Positions 51,285 through 60,564 of a DNA stretch of 64,000 nt are shown in pieces. The stretch spans positions 186,001-250,000 of the forward strand of contig JBCBVY010000002.1 in assembly GCA_039817385.1 (NCBI GenBank). The letters are read 5' to 3'. How positions within the stretch are numbered: the first letter of the stretch is position 1; each line of letters begins with the position of its first letter. The position numbers and the translations under genes were made by a program. The DNA is from JBCBCP01 sp039817385 (GTDB taxonomy: Bacteria; Pseudomonadota; Alphaproteobacteria; Rhodobacterales; Rhodobacteraceae). Under the pieces are notes generated by a model. That model was not told where the DNA came from. It saw only the letters and a list, made by a program, of their open reading frames with translations, and searched no databases.

Positions 51285-52807
51285 GTCGGTTGGCCGGGCC
51301 CGCGGCGGCGCTGTTCATCGCGCTGCTGATCGGGTCCGCCTTTGCCGCCGTGTTGTGGCGCGGCGGCGGGGACCTGTCGCTTGGACCATCAGACGTGGCC
51401 GCGTTGCGTTTTACGGTGTTGCAGGCGTTGGCTTCGGCGGCGATCAGTGTGGCATTGGCGATACCCATCGCCCGCGCCCTTGCGCGGCGCAGCTTTCCAG
51501 GCCGCGCGCTGCTTGTGACCCTGCTGGGCGCGCCGTTCATCTTGCCGGTGATCGTGGCCGTGCTTGGCCTCATCGCGGTCTTTGGCCGCGCCGGGTGGGC
51601 CAACGTCGCGCTGGGCGCGGCAGGGCTGCCGCCGCTGAGCATCTACGGCGCGCATGGCGTTGTGCTGGCGCACGTGTTCTTCAACCTGCCGCTGGCGACC
51701 CGGTTGATCCTGCAAGGGTGGGACGCGGTCCCGGCGGAGCGGTTTCGCCTTGCAAGTGCGCTTGGCCTGCCCCCGCGGACGGTCTTTGCCGTTCTGGAAT
51801 GGCCCATTCTGGCAAGGATCGTTCCGGGCGCCTTCGCGCTGGTCTTCGCGGTGTGCCTGACCTCTTTTGCCGTGGCGCTGATCCTCGGCGGGGGGCCGCG
51901 CGCCACGACGCTTGAACTGGCCATTTACGAGGCGTTCCGGTTCGAGTTCGATTTGTCCCGCGCCGCTTCGCTGTCTCTGATCCAGCTTGCGCTGGCCAGC
52001 GTCGCAGCTGCCCTGGCGCTGTGGCTGGTGCCGGTCTTGCCCCGCGCGCCTGGACTTGGCCGCGCGCCGCAGCGCTTTGCCCCGGGCGGGTGGCGGCGTA
52101 TCGCGGACGCTGGCATCATCACGCTGGCCGCCGCCTTTCTGCTTTTGCCCATCGCCGCGCTCATCCTGCGCGGGGCGCCCGCCCTCCTAAGCTTGCCCGC
52201 GCCGGTGTGGCAGGCCGCAGGCACCTCCGTGCAAATCGCTGCGCTCAGCACAGCGGTGATGCTGGCGCTCGCCCTTCCAATGACAGCAGGGATCGCCAGC
52301 GCCCGCTCCGGCCAAGCCGAAGCGGTTGGCCTTCTGGGCCTTGCCGCCTCGCCGCTGACGATCGGGACCGGCTGGTTCATCCTGCTGCACCCCCGGACCG
52401 ACCCTGCTGCGTGGACGCTTGTGATCACGGCCACCGTGAATGCCATGATGGCGCTGCCCTTTGCCCTGCGGACGCTGGTGCCTGCCATGCGCGACGTGCT
52501 GGCAAACCATGCAAGGCTTGCGGCCTCGCTTGGGGTGGTCGGCCCCCGGTTCTGGGGCGTTGTCGCCCTCCCGCTGCTGCGCCCGCAGATCGGGTTTGCC
52601 GCGGGTTTGTGCGCCGCGCTCAGCATCGGGGACCTCGGAGTTGTGGCCCTCTTCGCGGCGCCGGATCAAGCGACGCTGCCGCTTCAAATGGCGCGCCTTA
52701 TGGGGGCCTACCGGATGGAGGCAGCGGCAGGCGCCGCGCTGCTGCTCATGGTGCTGGCCTTTACTGCCTTCTGGGTTTTTGACAGGTGGGGCCGTGCTTC
52801 AGCTTGA
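51260..52807 (+). CDS. thiP: Thiamine ABC transporter, permease
   Basis: A 515-aa inner-membrane protein formed of two fused permease halves with about twelve hydrophobic helices. EAA-type loops are visible, e.g. SALGLPPRTVFAVLEWPIL and ASLGVVGPRFWGVVALPLL. Its ATG lies inside the thiB gene (25-base overlap), coupling translation. It forms the channel for thiamine with ThiQ. Confidence 0.94.
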   Translation: MADSPVAIGRLAGPAAALFIALLIGSAFAAVLWRGGGDLSLGPSDVAALRFTVLQALASAAISVALAIPIARALARRSFPGRALLVTLLGAPFILPVIVAVLGLIAVFGRAGWANVALGAAGLPPLSIYGAHGVVLAHVFFNLPLATRLILQGWDAVPAERFRLASALGLPPRTVFAVLEWPILARIVPGAFALVFAVCLTSFAVALILGGGPRATTLELAIYEAFRFEFDLSRAASLSLIQLALASVAAALALWLVPVLPRAPGLGRAPQRFAPGGWRRIADAGIITLAAAFLLLPIAALILRGAPALLSLPAPVWQAAGTSVQIAALSTAVMLALALPMTAGIASARSGQAEAVGLLGLAASPLTIGTGWFILLHPRTDPAAWTLVITATVNAMMALPFALRTLVPAMRDVLANHARLAASLGVVGPRFWGVVALPLLRPQIGFAAGLCAALSIGDLGVVALFAAPDQATLPLQMARLMGAYRMEAAAGAALLLMVLAFTAFWVFDRWGRASA

Positions 52808-53486
52808 GAACATCTGCATCCGGCAGGACGATTTCACCCTGACCGCGGACTGGAGCCTGCCGCAGGGGGCCAAGGCGACCGTCATTGGCCCGTCCGGCGC
52901 GGGCAAGTCGACCCTCTTGAACGCAATCGCAGGGTTTGTTCCACATGCGGGGCGCGTCGTGTTTAGCGGCCGGGACATGACCGGGCTGCGGCCAGCCGAG
53001 CGGGGCATGGCGATGCTGTTTCAAGACGGCAACCTCTTTCCGCACCTGACCCTGTTGCAAAATGTTGGCCTTGGCATTGCTGGCCAGTTGCGGCTGACAT
53101 CAGCCGCGGTTGAGACCGCCCGCACCGCGCTTGCTCGTACGGGGCTGGCCGGGTTCGAGCACCGCAAGCCCGGTGACGTTTCGGGAGGTCAACAGGGCCG
53201 CGCGGCCTTGGCCCGGGTGCTGGTGCAACAGCAAAAACTGCTCCTGCTGGACGAGCCCTTTGCCGCGCTGGGTCCGGCGCTGCGCGCAGAGATGCTGGAC
53301 CTCACCGCCGACCTGGCGGCAGAAACCGGCGCCACCCTTCTTATGGTCACCCACGCGCCCGCGGACGTGGCCCGGATCGGGGGCCACGTCATCTTTGTTG
53401 ATGGCGGAAAAGCGCACCCGCCAGAGGAGGCTGACGCGCTGATGGCAAACCCGCCGGAGGCTCTGCGGGCATACCTTGGCTACTAG
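52794..53486 (+). CDS. thiQ: Thiamine ABC transporter, ATP-binding protein
   Basis: A 230-aa ABC ATPase: Walker A GPSGAGKSTLLNAIAG, Q-loop MLFQDGNLFPHLT, signature VSGGQQGRAALAR, Walker B LLLLDEPFAALG and H-loop MVTHAP. Start is GTG 52794, overlapping thiP by 14 bases, with AGGTGGGG upstream. It powers ThiBP. Its stop shares the CTAG palindrome 53483-53486 with the convergent ribH stop. Confidence 0.95.
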   Translation: MLQLENICIRQDDFTLTADWSLPQGAKATVIGPSGAGKSTLLNAIAGFVPHAGRVVFSGRDMTGLRPAERGMAMLFQDGNLFPHLTLLQNVGLGIAGQLRLTSAAVETARTALARTGLAGFEHRKPGDVSGGQQGRAALARVLVQQQKLLLLDEPFAALGPALRAEMLDLTADLAAETGATLLMVTHAPADVARIGGHVIFVDGGKAHPPEEADALMANPPEALRAYLGY

Positions 53487-53974
53487 GAAGCCGACGCGGC
53501 TTCCAGTCTCGCCTTGGCCTCACCATCCGCCCGGGTTTCCGCGTCGGAAAACCGGCCCCGCGCGGCAAGAATGCCTAATGCTGCCCGCGCGGCCTCGCGC
53601 CCCTTCTCGACGAAATGGGCCTTGTAGATCGCGATGTGATGTTCGGTCTCCTGAAAATGGTGCGGGGTCAGCGATACCGACAGAACCGGCACGCGCGTCT
53701 CCAGCCCCACCTGCATCAGCCCATCGACAACCGCCGCAGCCACAAAGTCATGCCGGTAAATCCCCCCATCCACGACCAGCGCGGCGCAAGCCACCGCGCC
53801 ATAGCGTCCCGAAAGGGCGAGTTCCTTGGCCATCAGGGGCATCTCGAACGCCCCCGGCACCTCAAAGACGTCCACCTGCGCGCGCGGCACGATCTCGCAG
53901 AACCCCTCAAGGGCGCGGTCCACGATTTCAGAATGCCAGCGCGCGGCAACAAATGCGAAACGGGTGTGTGTCAT
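53483..53974 (-). CDS. ribH2: 6,7-Dimethyl-8-ribityllumazine synthase, type II
   Basis: A 163-aa enzyme that condenses 5-amino-6-ribitylaminouracil with a C4 phosphate, the penultimate step of riboflavin synthesis. FAFVAARWHSEIVDRALEGF, VFEVPGAFEMPLMAKELA and VDGGIYRHDFVAAAVVDGLMQV with LTPHHFQETEHH match the RibH2 (decameric) lumazine synthases of Brucella and other alphaproteobacteria. AAGGAG precedes the ATG at 53974. It follows the FMN riboswitch, so FMN should repress it. Confidence 0.95.
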   Translation of the reverse strand: MTHTRFAFVAARWHSEIVDRALEGFCEIVPRAQVDVFEVPGAFEMPLMAKELALSGRYGAVACAALVVDGGIYRHDFVAAAVVDGLMQVGLETRVPVLSVSLTPHHFQETEHHIAIYKAHFVEKGREAARAALGILAARGRFSDAETRADGEAKARLEAASAS

Positions 53975-54050
53975 GTGCAATCTCCTTTGGTTCGACACGT
54001 CACCCAAGGCAGCACACGCCAACCGGCCCGAAAGGCCTGGCTGGTCGCGT

Positions 54051-54188
54051 TCTCTTTCATCCGGACTGTGACCGTCGGCGCTGGCCTCTCACCAGCTCTG
54101 CTGACACCCCCGCGAAGGGGCCGCTCGTGGGCTCGCGAGATCGCGCCTCGCATACCACCGGTGGGGAATTTCACCCCGCCCTGAGAAC
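54051..54188 (-). ncRNA. FMN riboswitch (RFN element)
   Basis: Read on the minus strand the order is AGGGCGGGGTGAAATTCCCC, ACCGGTGGTAT, GAGCCCACGAGCGGCCCCTT, GGTCAGCAGAGCTGGTGAGA and GGCCAGCGCCGACGGTCACA followed by GTCCGGATGAAAGAGAA. All six conserved RFN blocks are present. Downstream, before ribH, CCAGCC(A)GGCC/GGCCGGTTGG can form a hairpin that may serve as the expression platform. Confidence 0.95.
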
Positions 54189-54233
54189 AAAGCCACCTTG
54201 CCAAGCCCGGACCGCCAAGGCAATCCTGCGCTC

Positions 54234-54860
54234 ATGCACCCCAACCCGATCTTCCGCGCTGAGCCCAGAGAACGTGACGTCGCTTTCGCCCGCGAGCGGG
54301 GCTTTGGCACGCTTTGCGTAGGTGCCGATCCCGCGCCGCTGCTGGCGCACATCCCCTTCGCGCTGAATGAGGGGGGCACGATGGCGCAGCTGCACCTTGT
54401 CCGCTCCAACCCCATTGCGCGCCTGCCGGACGGCCCCGCAGTGATCGCGGTAACGGGGCCGGACGGCTATGTCTCCCCCGACTGGTACGCGGTGCCCGAC
54501 CAAGTGCCTACGTGGAATTATGTTGCCGTGCACCTGCGCGGACGGCTGGAGGCGCGCCCCGCGGAAGAAATGCACGCGATGCTGGATGCCCAGTCCGCGC
54601 ATTTCGAGGCCATGCTGGAGCCGAAACCGCGCTGGACGACGGCCAAGATGACCCCGGATGTCCTCAACCGCATGATGCGCCAAATCCTGCCCTTCCACTT
54701 TCATGTCGAAGACATTCAGGGCACCTGGAAGCTCGGCCAGAACAAGCCAGACGCCGTGCGCGCGCATGCCGCTGCCGCCATGTCCGCCTATGGTATCGGC
54801 CTTGAGCCTGCCCTTTTGTCCGCGCTCATGCGCGGCGTCCCTGCAAAGGAAAGCACCTGA
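54234..54860 (+). CDS. PaiB-type FMN-binding protein
   Basis: A 208-aa FMN-binding split-barrel protein of the PaiB/FMN_bind_2 group: MHPNPIFRAEPRERDVAFARERGFGTLCV, HIPFALNEGG, VTGPDGYVSPDWYAVPDQVPTWNYVAVHLRG and GTWKLGQNKPDAVRAHAAAAM. It is known in Bacillus as a negative regulator. ATG 54234 lies about 45 bases beyond the start of the divergent FMN riboswitch, and its upstream region overlaps it. Head of an operon with a GST and a VOC protein. Confidence 0.9.
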   Translation: MHPNPIFRAEPRERDVAFARERGFGTLCVGADPAPLLAHIPFALNEGGTMAQLHLVRSNPIARLPDGPAVIAVTGPDGYVSPDWYAVPDQVPTWNYVAVHLRGRLEARPAEEMHAMLDAQSAHFEAMLEPKPRWTTAKMTPDVLNRMMRQILPFHFHVEDIQGTWKLGQNKPDAVRAHAAAAMSAYGIGLEPALLSALMRGVPAKEST

Positions 54861-55465
54861 TGAAACTGCTCAAAGCTGGCCCGTCGCCATTTGTCCGCAC
54901 CATCCTCGTGCTGCTGCACGAGACGGACCAGATCGCGGAGGTCGAAACCGTCGATGTTATCGCAGCCCCCGGCGGCACCGCACCGGAGCTGGCCGCGGCC
55001 AACCCGCTGGGCAAGATCCCCGCGCTGATCCGGGATGGTGGGCCGACGCTGTACGACAGTCGCGTGATCTCCCGCTTCCTCGACGACCGCGCGGGGGCGG
55101 GCCTTTACCCGGCCTCGGACCCCTGGACGACCCTGACGCTGGAGGCGACGGGGCATGGGATCATGGAGGCCGCGGTGGCGATGATCTACGAACGCCGCTT
55201 CCGGGCGGAGGACAAGGTGTCCGAGGACTGGATCGAGGCGCAATGGGAGAAGGTTGACCGCACCCTGACCGCGCTCGAATCGCGCTGGATGGGGCACCTT
55301 TCGGGGCGGCTGGATGTGGCCCACATCGCGATCGGCTGCGCGCTTGGCTACCTCGACTTCCGCCATCCGGAGCGCAACTGGCGCACGGGCCGGGATGGGC
55401 TGGCCAAGTGGTACGAGAGCTTTGCCGCTCGTCCCTCCATGCAGGCGACCGAGCCACAGGGATGA
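54860..55465 (+). CDS. Glutathione S-transferase-family protein
   Basis: A 201-aa GST: thioredoxin-like N-domain (MKLLKAGPSPFVRTILVLLHE; NPLGKIPALI; YDSRVISRFLDD) and helical C-domain ending RDGLAKWYESFAARPSMQAT. The catalytic Ser is plausible at SPF (residue 9). Start overlaps the PaiB gene stop (TGATG). Substrate unknown. Confidence 0.9.
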   Translation: MKLLKAGPSPFVRTILVLLHETDQIAEVETVDVIAAPGGTAPELAAANPLGKIPALIRDGGPTLYDSRVISRFLDDRAGAGLYPASDPWTTLTLEATGHGIMEAAVAMIYERRFRAEDKVSEDWIEAQWEKVDRTLTALESRWMGHLSGRLDVAHIAIGCALGYLDFRHPERNWRTGRDGLAKWYESFAARPSMQATEPQG

Positions 55466-55866
55466 TCAGCTACATCAAACTCGGCGCGAAAGACCTCGCC
55501 GCCGCCAAACGCTTCTACGACGCGGTCTTGCCGCCGCTTGGCTATTGCTTCACCGAAGAAGACGGCGGCCTCGGCTACGAGCGTCCAGACGAGGCGACCC
55601 AGCCCACCATTTACGTCGATACCCCGTTCAATTGCCAGCCCGCCACCAACGGCAACGGCGCGATGATCGCCTTTCAGGCACAGTCGCAGCTACAGGTCCG
55701 CACCCTCCATGCCGCAGGCATCAAATCAGGCGGCACAGACGAAGGCGCCCCAGGCTTCCGTGCCGCCTACAGCCCGCAGTTCTACGTCGCCTACCTGCGC
55801 GATCCGACAGGCAACAAGATCGCGCTCTATTCCAGCAATCCGGACGAGCCGGGGCGCGACGACTAG
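55462..55866 (+). CDS. VOC-family protein
   Basis: A 134-aa glyoxalase/dioxygenase-like protein: MISYIKLGAKDLAAAKRFYDAVLPPLGYCF ... FYVAYLRDPTGNKIALYSSNP. The N-terminal histidine of glyoxalase I metal sites is absent; the segment resembles the subgroup typified by small dioxygenase-like proteins (PhnB/YaeR-type pattern). ATGA overlap with the GST gene; last in the PaiB operon. Confidence 0.85.
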   Translation: MISYIKLGAKDLAAAKRFYDAVLPPLGYCFTEEDGGLGYERPDEATQPTIYVDTPFNCQPATNGNGAMIAFQAQSQLQVRTLHAAGIKSGGTDEGAPGFRAAYSPQFYVAYLRDPTGNKIALYSSNPDEPGRDD

Positions 55867-55953
55867 CCAGAGGCGCGTTGGTATCGAAAAGCGCCGCTTC
55901 GCGGGACTTTGCGGAATTTCCATTGGTTCACTCGGAAGTCTGCTTTAGCAATT

Positions 55954-58137
55954 TCACGGCGAGAGGAGGCAGCCTGCTTCGCGATCTTGCATCGTCTTTT
56001 TCAAGTCGCCAAATCGAAAAAACGATCGTGCTGTTGCGCCATACACCTGTTCGGCATCGGCTCTCTCCAATTCGGGAAAGAGGTCCAAGACCTCGCGTTT
56101 TGGGGCGATGGCAAGCGCGCCAAGGCCCCATTTTCCCGGATAGAAGCTCTCGGAGGCTAGGCCGTTTGAAAAGACGATCTCATGCTGATCGAAGAGCATA
56201 TGGATGTAGGTAACGCGTCGCTTACCCATCGCAACGCGGATGCGCCTTTTGGGTAGCCGGGCCAAGTGGGCCGCCCGGACCAACCGCTCTCCACCACCGC
56301 GGGTATGGTCCGTGATCAGTATTCCATGTTGTGGCGAGACCAAGAGGTCTCGGGAATTTCCCAAAGCCCCTGCCTGCACCAGAACGGGGCAGAGTTTCGG
56401 GTTGCTGCGCAACTCTTTCAGCCCAAGTTGCCGTGCGCCGATCCAGCGGATGGTCTTGGGTCCGTTGTCTCGGGTGACGACAATATCCCCCACGCGCAGA
56501 GTTTCTACTGGAACCTCGCCGGTTGGTGTCTTGATGAGCGTGCCGGTTGTGAAGCACGGGATGCCCATAGAATGCATCGATTGCGCGCTGCTGGCTTGCG
56601 CAGAGGTGACCCCCTGCAACAGTAGGCTTTCGCCATTCGGAAAGGTCAGAAGCGCATTGCCGACCCCGTCATCGGTAACCGTGACATCCCACACCTTGAC
56701 CGGCTGCCCGCTGGCGTCGGTCAGTCCCGATACATCAATCTGGTCGTTGGTGAACCCGTCGCCGTTGTCGTCGCCCATGTCGAAATCGGTGACGGTGTCG
56801 TTGCCGCCGCCATCTGACATGACAACCGTGTCGTTGCCCGCGCCGGTGGTGATCAGGTCGTTGCCCGCCCCCCCGTCAATCGTGTCATTGCCGACCGGGC
56901 CGGGTTCATCGAAATAAACGTCGGTGATGTTGACCAGGCCACCGCCGCCCGACGTATCGAGATCCACGTAAGTGATGACGATCTCGCCCACCGGCCCGGC
57001 GATGTCTATCAACATCGAGGCCGACGCATCGCTGCTGCTTTGGGCGGTTGTTCCCGTGCCGGTGTCGGCGCCCGGCATGGCATCGGTATCAGATGCGATG
57101 AGGTTTGCGCCGAAGGTGATGGTCACGGGGAGGGTGTTGCCAGCCAAGTCAAAGGCTTGCACCGTCACCTGTTCTTGCTGGTCGGCGTTGAAATCCAGAT
57201 CGTTGATCCGGAAAGAGACGTTTTCGACCTCTTGCGAAAACGCCAGTTGCATCTGCGCGGTTTCGTTATGGGCCGCGCCGATCTGCCAAGAGCTGTTGGG
57301 ATCGACGCTGCCGGCCCCGGCATCAATACCGGTCACGTAGTTCGCGGCGGTCTCAAACCCGTCATTCTGGCCTGTGCCAGAGAAGGTAAAGGAAACGTCT
57401 ACCCCCCCGACGCTCTGCGACCCGGTAGTGGTCGTATCCTCGTCATCGATCTGGCCGCCATCGTGCGGATCGGGCACATCCGACCACTTGAAGCCGACGC
57501 GTCCGGACGAGGGCGCATCCCCGTCGATGACATCGGCGCCGGAGCCGCCGTCGATGCTGTCACTGCCCCCGCCGCCTTCGATGGTGTCATTCGCACCGCC
57601 GCCCTGCAGCACATCGTCCCTGCTGCCCCCTTCAATGGCGTTGGCCGTCGCGGGGTCGTAATCCACCATCCCAAAGGTCGAATATAACGGCCCGCCACTG
57701 CCGATTTCCGTCTGGCTGATAACCTCATAAGTCACGCCGGGCTGCAGCGGCGCATCGGCCACGATGCCCATATCCACACCGGCCACTTCAACGGTGTAGA
57801 AGTTTATGATCGTGCCGTCCGGAGCCTCAACCGAATAGCCCCGTTCGAGGTAGATCAGCTCGGTGGGTCCGCCGCCGACGACAGTGCCCGCGGCGTCCCG
57901 CACGGTGCCGAACTGGTCACTGTCGTCGCCAACTTCGTTTTGGGTCTGGTCACCAGAAAACTGATTGCCGCCGCCTGTTTCGGTTATTTCGTATTGGTAG
58001 CGGTCGGTGGCCGCATCAAAGCCGGGATTAATGCGAAACTGTTGGCCGACAGCTGACGCGTCGTTTGCAAAGCTTGCGGGCCCGCCAAGGAACTGGATTG
58101 AACTTGGGCTATAACCTTCGAAATTGTAGGTGGCCAT
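55954..58137 (-). CDS. RTX/Hint-domain protein (727 aa)
   Basis: A large acidic protein. Two sets of RTX-like Ca-binding repeats lie at about 169-206 (GGSRDDVLQGGGANDTIEGG) and 416-454 (GNDTIDGGAGNDLITTGAGN). A lectin-like domain lies between them, and a Hint_2 domain begins at Cys528 (CFTTGTLIKTPTGEVPVETLRVGDIVV, with SPQHGIL and RVTYIHMLFDQHEIV). Hint domains self-cleave, so it may be processed. No classical signal peptide is visible; such proteins usually leave by type I secretion. ATG 58137 follows GAGGAG. Next to the petABC promoter region but not part of it. Confidence 0.85.
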   Translation of the reverse strand: MATYNFEGYSPSSIQFLGGPASFANDASAVGQQFRINPGFDAATDRYQYEITETGGGNQFSGDQTQNEVGDDSDQFGTVRDAAGTVVGGGPTELIYLERGYSVEAPDGTIINFYTVEVAGVDMGIVADAPLQPGVTYEVISQTEIGSGGPLYSTFGMVDYDPATANAIEGGSRDDVLQGGGANDTIEGGGGSDSIDGGSGADVIDGDAPSSGRVGFKWSDVPDPHDGGQIDDEDTTTTGSQSVGGVDVSFTFSGTGQNDGFETAANYVTGIDAGAGSVDPNSSWQIGAAHNETAQMQLAFSQEVENVSFRINDLDFNADQQEQVTVQAFDLAGNTLPVTITFGANLIASDTDAMPGADTGTGTTAQSSSDASASMLIDIAGPVGEIVITYVDLDTSGGGGLVNITDVYFDEPGPVGNDTIDGGAGNDLITTGAGNDTVVMSDGGGNDTVTDFDMGDDNGDGFTNDQIDVSGLTDASGQPVKVWDVTVTDDGVGNALLTFPNGESLLLQGVTSAQASSAQSMHSMGIPCFTTGTLIKTPTGEVPVETLRVGDIVVTRDNGPKTIRWIGARQLGLKELRSNPKLCPVLVQAGALGNSRDLLVSPQHGILITDHTRGGGERLVRAAHLARLPKRRIRVAMGKRRVTYIHMLFDQHEIVFSNGLASESFYPGKWGLGALAIAPKREVLDLFPELERADAEQVYGATARSFFRFGDLKKTMQDREAGCLLSP

Positions 58138-58612
58138 AGATTTGCAGCTCCTCAGTTCGTCGCGCGACATGAGTACCCTTCAGGAATAAAGAACCGCTTA
58201 AAGCCATCTTTCCGACCCTTTCAGGTTGCCTGCTTCTGCCGCGTCGACTGAGAGTGAACAGGCGATGTGTTTTCGGCGATGCTTGCCGTGCTTTGCGGTC
58301 CGACCGGAGGAAAACGGTCATTCTTCGCCATGCAGAATGGGGCAGATTGGACGCGAAGCTGACCTTCGCAGCACGTGCGAAGGCAACCGGCTCATACCTG
58401 ACCACGGACATCTCGCGCGGCGCGGACACGCACGGTGTTGCAAGTGCGCCCACCCCCCTGAAATGAATCCCGAAAACCATCCTGACTGCGACATTCCTGC
58501 GCTGGACGGCGCGAGGCCATCCCACTACTTACCAACCCGATCGGCTGTGCGCGCGCGCATGGCCCGCGTATTTCGTCGGCCCGCGCAGGGCCCGCAACCT
58601 TGGAGGAAGCCA
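58138..58612. other. 475-base intergenic region upstream of petABC
   Basis: No convincing gene is present here. The region must carry the promoters of the Hint gene (minus) and petABC (plus). It has a GCGAAG-CTGAC-CTTCGC hairpin around 58340-58380 on the plus strand. Small frames on both strands lack ribosome sites and recognisable motifs. The frame of petA is open further upstream, but GGAGG and the Rieske N-terminus fix the start at GTG 58613. Confidence 0.5.
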
Positions 58613-59197
58613 GTGTCGACCACAGACGAACACGATGGTGAACGCCGCGATTTTCTGTACTACGCCACCGCAGGCGCAGGCGCAGTGGCGGCCGGAGCGG
58701 CGATCTGGCCGCTCGTGAACCAGATGAACCCCTCGGCGGATGTCCGAGCGCAGGCGACCCTGCGTGTTGACGTCTCGCCGATTTCCGAAGGCTCGCAGCT
58801 GACCGTGCTGTGGCAGGGCAAGCCGGTGTTCATTCGCCGTCGGACCGCGGACGAGATTGCGGCGGCGCAGGATGTAGACCTTGCCGCGCTGCCCGATCCG
58901 GTGGCCCGGAACGAAAATGTCAGTGCCGACGCGGACGCCTCCGATGCCAACCGCGCGATCCCGGGCCCCGAAGGCTCGGTCGAGGGTGAATGGCTGGTCC
59001 AGATGGGCGTGTGCACGCACCTCGGCTGCGTTCCCCTTGGTGATGGTGCGGGCGATTTTGGCGGCTGGTTCTGCCCCTGCCACGGCTCGCACTACGACAG
59101 CGCAGGGCGCATTCGCCGCGGCCCCGCGCCGGAGAATCTGCCGGTCCCGCCGGCGCAATTTGTCGACGCTTCAACTATCCTGCTTGGTGAAGGTTAA
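58613..59197 (+). CDS. petA: Ubiquinol-cytochrome c reductase, Rieske iron-sulfur subunit
   Basis: A 194-aa Rieske protein of the bc1 complex. The Tat-type leader region RRDFLYYATAGAGAVAAGAAIW anchors it in the membrane. The 2Fe-2S ligands are Cys134 and His136 (CTHLGC) plus Cys154 and His157 (CPCHGSHYD), with a disulfide between Cys139 and Cys156. Start GTG 58613 with TGGAGG upstream. It takes an electron from ubiquinol to cytochrome c1. First gene of petABC. Confidence 0.97.
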   Translation: MSTTDEHDGERRDFLYYATAGAGAVAAGAAIWPLVNQMNPSADVRAQATLRVDVSPISEGSQLTVLWQGKPVFIRRRTADEIAAAQDVDLAALPDPVARNENVSADADASDANRAIPGPEGSVEGEWLVQMGVCTHLGCVPLGDGAGDFGGWFCPCHGSHYDSAGRIRRGPAPENLPVPPAQFVDASTILLGEG

Positions 59198-59209
59198 GGG
59201 AGAGACCAC

Positions 59210-60553
59210 ATGGCTGGAATTCCGCACGACCACTACGAACCACAGACGCCGTTCCAGAAAGGCCTGGAAAAGCGCCTGCCCATCGTCGGGCTGCTTTACG
59301 ACACCCTGATGATCCCAACGCCCAAGACCCTCAACTGGATGTGGATTTGGGGCATTGTTCTGACCTTCTGTCTGGCGCTCCAGATCATCACCGGCATCGT
59401 GCTGGTGATGCACTACGTTCCACACGTGGATATGGCCTTTGCTTCGGTTGAGCATATCATGCGCAACGTCGAAGGCGGGCACATGATCCGCTACATTCAC
59501 ATGAACGGCGCCTCGCTGTTCTTCTTCGCCGTCTACCTGCACATCTTCCGCAGCCTCTACTACGGGTCTTACAAGGCCCCGCGTGAGGTCACGTGGATCA
59601 TCGGCATGCTCATCTACCTCTTGATGATGGGCACCGCCTTCATGGGCTACGTGTTGCCCTGGGGCCAGATGTCGTTCCACGGCACCGCCGTGATCACCGG
59701 CCTCTTCGGCACCATCCCGTTCATTGGCGAAGGCCTGCAAACCTGGCTGCTGGGCGCAAGCTCGGTGGGTCAGCCGGCCCTGAACCGCTTCTTCTCACTG
59801 CACTACCTGCTGCCCTTCATCATCGCGGGCCTGGTGATCGTGCACATCTGGGCGTTCCACACGACCGGCAACAACAACCCGACAGGGGTTGAAGTGCGCC
59901 GCACGTCCAAGGAAGAGGCAGAGAAAGACACGTTGCCCTTCTGGCCCTACTTCGTGATCAAGGACCTCTTCGCGCTGGCCGTCATCATGGCGATCTTCTT
60001 CGCGGTCGTTGGCTTTATGCCGAACTACCTCGGCCACCCGGACAACTACGTCGAAGGCAACCCGCTCGTGACGCCGTCGCACATCGTGCCGGAATGGTAT
60101 TTCCTGCCGTTCTACGCAATCCTGCGCGCCTTCACCGCGGACGTCTGGATCGTGATGTTCTTCAACTGGATCTCCGGCGGCATCATCGACGCGGCGTTCT
60201 TCGGCGTGCTCGCGATGTTCGGCGCCATCGCCGTTATGGCACTGGCTCCTTGGCTCGACACCTCCTCGGTCCGCTCGGGCACCTACCGCCCGATGTTCAA
60301 GTGGTGGTTCTGGATCCTCGTCGTGGACTTCGTTGTCCTGATGTGGCTCGGCGCCATGCCGGCCGAAGAGCCTTATGCAACCCTGTCGCTTATCGCTTCG
60401 ACCTACTGGTTCGCCTACTTCCTGGTGATCCTGCCGCTGCTGGGCGTGATCGAAAAGCCGCTTCCGACCCCGGCCACCATCGAAGAGGAGTTTGCCTCCA
60501 AGATGGCGGGCGACAAGGGCGGTGCCGCGCCGTCCGTGCAACCGGCTGAGTAA
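59210..60553 (+). CDS. petB: Cytochrome b, bc1 complex
   Basis: A 447-aa integral membrane subunit with eight helices and two b hemes. It has the N-terminal VDMAFASVEHIMRNVEGGHMIRYIHMNGASLFFFAVYLHIFRSLYYGSYK, GQMSFHGTAVITG and the conserved PEWYF near the Qo site. Length is typical of alphaproteobacterial cytochrome b. GGGAGAG precedes ATG 59210, 12 bases after petA. Confidence 0.97.
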   Translation: MAGIPHDHYEPQTPFQKGLEKRLPIVGLLYDTLMIPTPKTLNWMWIWGIVLTFCLALQIITGIVLVMHYVPHVDMAFASVEHIMRNVEGGHMIRYIHMNGASLFFFAVYLHIFRSLYYGSYKAPREVTWIIGMLIYLLMMGTAFMGYVLPWGQMSFHGTAVITGLFGTIPFIGEGLQTWLLGASSVGQPALNRFFSLHYLLPFIIAGLVIVHIWAFHTTGNNNPTGVEVRRTSKEEAEKDTLPFWPYFVIKDLFALAVIMAIFFAVVGFMPNYLGHPDNYVEGNPLVTPSHIVPEWYFLPFYAILRAFTADVWIVMFFNWISGGIIDAAFFGVLAMFGAIAVMALAPWLDTSSVRSGTYRPMFKWWFWILVVDFVVLMWLGAMPAEEPYATLSLIASTYWFAYFLVILPLLGVIEKPLPTPATIEEEFASKMAGDKGGAAPSVQPAE

Positions 60554-60564
60554 AGGAACTGACA

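Noticed and set aside
58226..58612. Upstream extension of the petA frame
   Set aside because: Rieske leader begins at GTG 58613 with GGAGG; the rest lacks a start site and any motif.
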